This document shows, piece after piece, positions 6,757 through 10,053 of a stretch of DNA of 10,053 nt. Source of the stretch: JASJCP01 sp051155735 (GTDB lineage: Bacteria > Cyanobacteriota > Cyanobacteriia > Cyanobacteriales > Xenococcaceae). Under the pieces are notes generated by a model. The model worked only from the letters and a program-made list of their open reading frames with translations, was not told the DNA's origin and ran no database searches. The stretch covers positions 1-10,053 of the forward strand of contig DAXETX010000264.1 in assembly GCA_051155735.1 (NCBI GenBank). Direction: 5' to 3'. Position numbers and translations under genes: made by a program. Position 1 is the stretch's first letter; each line of letters opens with the position of its first letter.

Positions 6757-7545
6757 ATGAAAAAAATTGAAGCTCTTCAAGAAGAACTAGAACAAACTAA
6801 ACTAGCTTATAAAATGGCGATGCAAATGAGCCAATTTAAAGCAGGATTTTTAGCAAGAACTTCTCATGAAATAAGATCGCCATTAAGTAGTTTAATCGGA
6901 TTACATCAGTTAATATTATCTGATTTATGTGAAAGTCCTGAAGAACAAAAAGAATTTATTAATCAGGCTTACAATTCAGCTTTAAAATTGATGAAATTGA
7001 TTGATGAAATTGTCGCAGTTTCTAAAGTTGAATATGGCACGAATAAGCTAAATTTTGAGTCATTTCCTTTAGCAGAAATATTGGATGAAGTTTATAGTCT
7101 TACCCATCTCCAAGCTGCAAATCGTAACTTAAAATTAGAAATTATTGCTCCAGATTCTGATTTAGTAGTCTATGCAGACCGCCGTCGTTTGGTTCAATTG
7201 ATCGTTAATTTAATTGATACTGGCATCACTTTAATGCCAGAAGGAATTATTAAGGTAACAGCTTTTCCTTTAGTTGCAGCATCAAATATTCGCCTTGAAA
7301 TCGATTTAAATTGTGAAGTTCAAAACTGGCAACAAGAAGCAACTAACAATCCAATAGAACCCAATCATTCTTTAGCAGAAATTACTTCTATTGTTGAGGA
7401 AATTTCTCTCTCTCCTAACATGAAGTTATTGTTATCTAAAACTTTGCTGGAAACTATGGGAGGTAATTTGGAGTTGTTAGATTTATCCCAAGGAAATAAA
7501 CCTTTAACTCGAATTATTTTAGTTATTAAACAACCTCCTCAATAA
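6757..7545 (+). CDS. Short histidine kinase-like protein with degenerate ATP-binding domain
   Basis: A 262-residue soluble protein with no sensor or membrane domain. Residues 1-28 are a coiled coil (IEALQEELEQTKLAYKMAMQ). The HisKA dimerisation domain (about 26-95) has a well-kept H-box FLARTSHEIRSPLSSLIGL with the phospho-acceptor His at 37. The HATPase-like region (about 103-260) is eroded. The N-box reads NLIDTGITLMPEG (151-163), so the second Asn that coordinates magnesium is Thr. No D-x-G-x-G G1 box and no GxGLGL G2 box are seen, while the closing LLETMGGNLELL...TRIILVIKQ resembles the kinase C-terminus. The family normally autophosphorylates His with ATP and passes phosphate to a response regulator. 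Here catalysis is doubtful, and phospho-acceptor, scaffold or dimer-partner roles are more likely. An in-frame TAA at 6751 rules out an upstream start. No response regulator gene is adjacent. Confidence 0.75.
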   Translation: MKKIEALQEELEQTKLAYKMAMQMSQFKAGFLARTSHEIRSPLSSLIGLHQLILSDLCESPEEQKEFINQAYNSALKLMKLIDEIVAVSKVEYGTNKLNFESFPLAEILDEVYSLTHLQAANRNLKLEIIAPDSDLVVYADRRRLVQLIVNLIDTGITLMPEGIIKVTAFPLVAASNIRLEIDLNCEVQNWQQEATNNPIEPNHSLAEITSIVEEISLSPNMKLLLSKTLLETMGGNLELLDLSQGNKPLTRIILVIKQPPQ

Positions 7546-7557
7546 CAGCTAGCTGTT
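7544..7557. repeat. Perfect 14-nt palindrome at the kinase stop codon, possible weak terminator
   Basis: AACAGCTAGCTGTT is a perfect palindrome whose first two bases belong to the TAA stop codon of the kinase gene. In RNA it could form a 5-bp stem with a CTAG loop. A T-run lies only at 7574-7578, so an intrinsic terminator is possible but weak. It could instead be a protein-binding site. Confidence 0.3.
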
Positions 7558-7615
7558 TCCAGATTTAGCCTAGTTTTTACTTGTAACCAAAAAAATACAG
7601 TGTGTTATACTAAAG

Positions 7616-7783
7616 TTAATGATAAGGATGGCTTTTTTGCGAACACTGTTGTTGCCAACATTTTCTGAGTAATTCAATTCGATATAAATACCAAAATTTT
7701 TTTAAACCCCATACCGAGCGACGATCTAAGAGAGATTGATTGAAGTATAGCCATACGGGATGAGTTAATAATCGAAGTTTCAT
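7616..7783 (-). CDS. Small basic, tryptophan-rich hypothetical protein (55 aa)
   Basis: An ATG at 7783 opens a 55-codon frame ending in TAA at 7616-7618, within the 427-bp gap between the convergent kinase and folB genes. The product starts MKLRLLTHPVWLYFNQSLLD and continues with a basic aromatic stretch (RRSVWGLKKFWYLYRIELLR) and the tail KCWQQQCSQKSHPYH. It has four Trp (11, 25, 31, 43), four Tyr, two Cys (42, 47) and about a dozen Lys or Arg, so it is strongly cationic and probably helical. This is not the composition expected of random AT-rich translation. There is no signal peptide, double-glycine leader or metal motif. An in-frame TAG 9 nt upstream fixes the start region, and only a weak AGAAA precedes the ATG. 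folB ends 189 bp upstream on the same strand. Function is unknown, and a chance open frame remains possible. Confidence 0.45.
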   Translation of the reverse strand: MKLRLLTHPVWLYFNQSLLDRRSVWGLKKFWYLYRIELLRKCWQQQCSQKSHPYH

Positions 7784-7972
7784 GATTTCTAACTAAAAAT
7801 TTTAAACGCAATTTACTAGAGAAAGTCTTATAGAACTTCCTAGTACTAATTTGACAGATAAGATGGCTAATCTTCTTGGTCGTAATTGCGTAAAATTGGT
7901 AGCTAGATGCTGCAATCTTAAGTAGTTTTACTAATTGTCATTATCTCAATATTTTGTATAATAAGATACTTT
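7784..7972. other. Spacer between folB and the small ORF
   Basis: AT-rich DNA with no supported gene. Immediately after the folB stop codon there is only a feeble 4-bp stem (GTAT/ATAC with a 6-nt loop), not a convincing terminator. The small ORF at 7616-7783 could therefore receive read-through from proA-folB, or use TATAAG-like sequence near 7828-7833 (minus strand) as a -10 box. Confidence 0.35.
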
Positions 7973-8326
7973 TTACTTGCGGGTAATCTCCAAAGTGATT
8001 CTACCGCTAAAATCAGGAATGGGTGCAGCAGGTTTTGAGAGTTTGACTTGAACTTGTTGAACTTTGTTCAGGCTGAGAATTTTATCGGCGATCGCGTCAA
8101 TCAGCTTTTCCACCAGGGCAAATTTAGCATTTTTGATCGTCTCTTTGACTACAGATATAGCTTCGCGGTAATCAAAAGTATCAGTAATATCATCGCTCTT
8201 AGCAGCAGCAGTTAAGTCTAACCATAAAGTTAGATCGACTTCAAACCATTGTCCTAAAACTTGTTCTTCTGGTAAATAGCCTGTATAGCCGTAACAGCGA
8301 ATTCCTGTAACTTGTATCGAGTCCAT
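7973..8326 (-). CDS. folB: Dihydroneopterin aldolase
   Basis: FolB cleaves 7,8-dihydroneopterin to 6-hydroxymethyl-7,8-dihydropterin and glycolaldehyde in folate biosynthesis. It is a soluble enzyme, octameric in well-studied members. At 117 residues it is the standard length. Family features are the N-terminal strand with GIRCYGYTGYLPEEQVLGQ (8-26), carrying the active-site Glu at 20/21, the FEVDLTLWLDL strand (28-38), DTFDYREAI with Tyr53, the LVEKLIDAIADKIL helix (71-84), and VKLSKPAAPIP (94-104) with the catalytic Lys98. The gene starts 12 bp after the proA stop on the same strand and is probably co-transcribed with it. No Shine-Dalgarno is evident. The pairing with proA has no obvious pathway logic. 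Confidence 0.95.
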   Translation of the reverse strand: MDSIQVTGIRCYGYTGYLPEEQVLGQWFEVDLTLWLDLTAAAKSDDITDTFDYREAISVVKETIKNAKFALVEKLIDAIADKILSLNKVQQVQVKLSKPAAPIPDFSGRITLEITRK

Positions 8327-8338
8327 GATGTTGCGTAA

Positions 8339-9652
8339 TTAGTTAATCGGTAAATCTCTGTGAGTAAAAGGTTTGGGGTTACTTCCTGTGTAGGTCGCAC
8401 TAATATGTCCTTGACCTGTAACTTGGTATTTGTAAGTAACTAATCCTTCTAAACCTACAGGACCACGGGGAGGCATCTGTTGAGTGCTAATCCCTACTTC
8501 TGCCCCAAAGCCATAGCGAAACCCGTCCGCAAAGCGAGTTGAACAATTGTGATAAACTCCTGCTGCGTCGATTTGATTGAGAAACTGCGCCGCAGCTTGA
8601 CGATCTTCGGTCACAATTGCTTCAGTATGTTTTGAGCCATAGGTGTTGATATGGGCGATCGCCTCTGCTAAAGAATCGACAACTTTGATCGCCAGAATTA
8701 GGTCGCTATATTCAGTATGCCAGTCTTGTTCCTCAGCAGGTTTTACGGTGATAATTTCGCTAGTGGCGGAATCACCTCGCAATTCGACGCCTTTTTCAGT
8801 TAAGGCTTGAGCAATTTGAGGCAAAATTTGGGGCGCAATATCTTGATGCACTACAAGAGTTTCAATAGCATTACAGGCTGCTGGATACTGAGTTTTGGCA
8901 TCGACAGTAATATTGATGGCGGTTTGAATCTCAGCAGCACGATCTAAATAGAGATGACAAATACCGTCAGCGTGTCCTAAAACAGGAATGCGAGTATTGT
9001 CTTGAACATACCGCACAAAAGAGTTAGAACCTCTAGGAATAATCAAATCTACATAGGTATCTAAGTCTAATAATTGTTTAATTTCGGCTCTAGTGGTCAA
9101 TAATTGAACAGCATCAGGAGCAACTTTGGTATCAGCTAAAGCTTGCTGAATAATTTGAGTTAAAGCTTGACAAGAACGAATCGCTTCTCTGCCACCTTTA
9201 AGAATTACTCCATTACCCGACTTGATCGCTAAACTAGTGATTTGAATTAAAGCTTCAGGACGCGCTTCAAAGATAATTCCTAATACTCCTAAAGGACAAG
9301 TAACCCGTTTTAAAATCAGTCCTGTATCTAATTCGCGATGCATTTGTACTGTTCCTATCGGGTCGGGTAGTTTGGCAACATCGCTAATTCCTGCGATCGC
9401 ACTTTGGAGTTTAGTTGCGCCTAATTGCAGTCTGGCGGATAAAGAAGGAGAAATGCCGTCTTTAGCTGCTGCTTCACAGTCAGCAACATTAGCAGCTAAT
9501 ATTTGAGGGGTTGCTGCGGTTAGAGCCTCGGCGATCGCTTCTAAAGCTTGATTGCGATCAGCTGTAGATAGCACTGCCAAATGTCTTGCTGCTTGACGGG
9601 TGTTTTTAGCAATGTCGATCAAAGATAAAGATGCGCTCTCGGAGACTACCAT
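8339..9652 (-). CDS. proA: Glutamate-5-semialdehyde dehydrogenase (gamma-glutamyl phosphate reductase)
   Basis: ProA reduces gamma-glutamyl phosphate to glutamate-5-semialdehyde with NADPH, the second step of proline synthesis from glutamate. At 437 residues it is a full-length member of this branch of the aldehyde dehydrogenase superfamily. Visible are the helical N-terminus (ARHLAVLSTADRNQALEAIA), the nucleotide-binding segment RVTCPLGVLGIIFEARPEAL (116-135), SGNGVILKGGREA (145-157), LIIPRGSNSF (203-212), VLGHADGICHLYLD (224-237), the catalytic cysteine C260 in KTQYPAACNAIETL, and the C-terminal PPRGPVGLEGLVTYKY (394-409). The ATG at 9652 gives a normal N-terminus. folB follows 12 bp downstream. 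The ProA partner, ProB glutamate kinase, is not in this window. Confidence 0.96.
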   Translation of the reverse strand: MVVSESASLSLIDIAKNTRQAARHLAVLSTADRNQALEAIAEALTAATPQILAANVADCEAAAKDGISPSLSARLQLGATKLQSAIAGISDVAKLPDPIGTVQMHRELDTGLILKRVTCPLGVLGIIFEARPEALIQITSLAIKSGNGVILKGGREAIRSCQALTQIIQQALADTKVAPDAVQLLTTRAEIKQLLDLDTYVDLIIPRGSNSFVRYVQDNTRIPVLGHADGICHLYLDRAAEIQTAINITVDAKTQYPAACNAIETLVVHQDIAPQILPQIAQALTEKGVELRGDSATSEIITVKPAEEQDWHTEYSDLILAIKVVDSLAEAIAHINTYGSKHTEAIVTEDRQAAAQFLNQIDAAGVYHNCSTRFADGFRYGFGAEVGISTQQMPPRGPVGLEGLVTYKYQVTGQGHISATYTGSNPKPFTHRDLPIN

Positions 9653-9683
9653 GATTTTAAATTTACTGGAACGAGCAAAGAAT

Positions 9684-9689
9684 ATTGTA
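9684..9689 (-). promoter_or_regulatory. Possible -10 element for proA-folB
   Basis: TACAAT on the minus strand (plus-strand ATTGTA) would place the transcript start about 25-30 nt before the proA ATG. No good -35 hexamer is at the proper spacing, so the assignment rests on the -10 alone. Confidence 0.3.
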
Positions 9690-9821
9690 GCGAATCAGCA
9701 CCACTTCAGTAGTAATAAATCTTAGATAACTGGAGTTTTTGGCGGAATAATTTAGTTCAACAATTTTAACTGCATATCAGATGAACCAGCCATCTCGAAG
9801 TATTCCCAATAATTTTAGCAG

Positions 9822-9851
9822 TTGTAATTATGAGAATTTTGTCCGCATAAT
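9822..9851 (+). promoter_or_regulatory. Possible promoter of the right-edge gene
   Basis: TTGTAA (9822-9827), an 18-nt spacer, then CATAAT (9846-9851) approximates a sigma-70 promoter. It would begin transcription about 20 nt before the ATG at 9879. The gene has no Shine-Dalgarno (TTTTTTTACT precedes the ATG). Confidence 0.35.
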
Positions 9852-9878
9852 ATATAGCAGCAAATTAGTTTTTTTACT

Positions 9879-10053
9879 ATGTCCAAATCTACTCAAGCTC
9901 ATTTAGATCGTACTTTAAACAAGAATCAACCCTTAGCAGTTAAACAAAAAACTCTCAATCAGATGCAATACTATATGGGAGCTAAACTGATTGAAATCGG
10001 GATCGACCCTCAAGCAGTAACTTATCGTTGGTCGGTCAAACATCAAGAAGAGG
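9879..10053 (+). CDS. Hypothetical protein, 5' part only (runs off the window)
   Basis: An ATG at 9879 opens a frame that stays open to the window end, giving 58 codons. The product begins MSKSTQAHLDRTLNKNQPLA and goes on through a polar, probably helical stretch (VKQKTLNQMQYYMGAKLIEIG) to GIDPQAVTYRWSVKHQEE. The codon choice and amphipathic pattern look like real coding sequence, and a promoter-like sequence precedes it. No signal peptide, membrane segment or known motif is seen, and I do not recognise the family. It diverges from proA across a 226-bp spacer. Confidence 0.6.
   Translation, partial: MSKSTQAHLDRTLNKNQPLAVKQKTLNQMQYYMGAKLIEIGIDPQAVTYRWSVKHQEE

Noticed and set aside
7863..7925. 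A 20-codon plus-strand frame (MANLLGRNCVKLVARCCNLK) downstream of a TTGACA
   Set aside because: Too short, no -10 box at the proper spacing from TTGACA, and no ribosome binding site.
1..10053. tRNA, rRNA or CRISPR arrays
   Set aside because: No cloverleaf with a TTCGA-type T-loop, no ribosomal RNA sequence, and no regularly spaced direct repeats were recognised by eye on either strand.

Overview
The window looks like chromosomal DNA from a cyanobacterium. It contains a photosystem II repair protein (Psb32 type), nine copies of the HIP1 octamer GCGATCGC (a palindrome strongly over-represented in many cyanobacterial genomes), a degenerate short G-rich repeat of the STRR kind, and a small RNA gene resembling the cyanobacterial Yfr2/Cyano-1 family. 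The DNA is AT-rich and most genes lack strong Shine-Dalgarno sequences, which fits. Genus and species cannot be fixed from this alone.

Layout. The left edge (1-59, minus strand) holds the first 19 codons of a gene whose N-terminus resembles an IS630-type transposase. Positions 60-471 contain no long gene. They hold the short repeat (about 154-189), a probable small RNA on the plus strand (about 321-393) ending in a long hairpin terminator, and a 13-bp hairpin (412-440) between that RNA and the next gene. From 4266 down to 472 runs a two-gene minus-strand operon: a cytoplasmic parvulin-type prolyl isomerase, then, 3 bp later, a 1013-residue ABC exporter. The exporter has a cyclic-nucleotide-binding-like N-terminus and a C39 peptidase-like domain without catalytic residues. 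Next is ispF (minus strand, non-mevalonate isoprenoid pathway).

A divergent 357-bp spacer leads into a plus-strand run: psb32, a TsaC/Sua5-type threonylcarbamoyl-AMP synthase, and a short sensor-like histidine kinase with a damaged ATP-binding domain. Between the kinase and the next minus-strand pair is a probable unannotated 55-residue small protein (minus, 7616-7783). Then comes proA-folB on the minus strand (proline and folate biosynthesis, 12 bp apart). The right edge holds the first 58 codons of an unrecognised plus-strand gene.

How the genes work together. Most are single housekeeping genes scattered on both strands, as is common in cyanobacteria. The clear functional unit is the isomerase-exporter pair, which suggests folding control of a protein or peptide before type I-like export; no adaptor (HlyD-like) gene or substrate is visible. 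The most notable non-coding element is the small RNA: its 5' end contains an 11-nt stretch exactly complementary to the invariant motif of another cyanobacterial small RNA, Yfr1. No wholly new multi-gene defence or metabolic system is evident.
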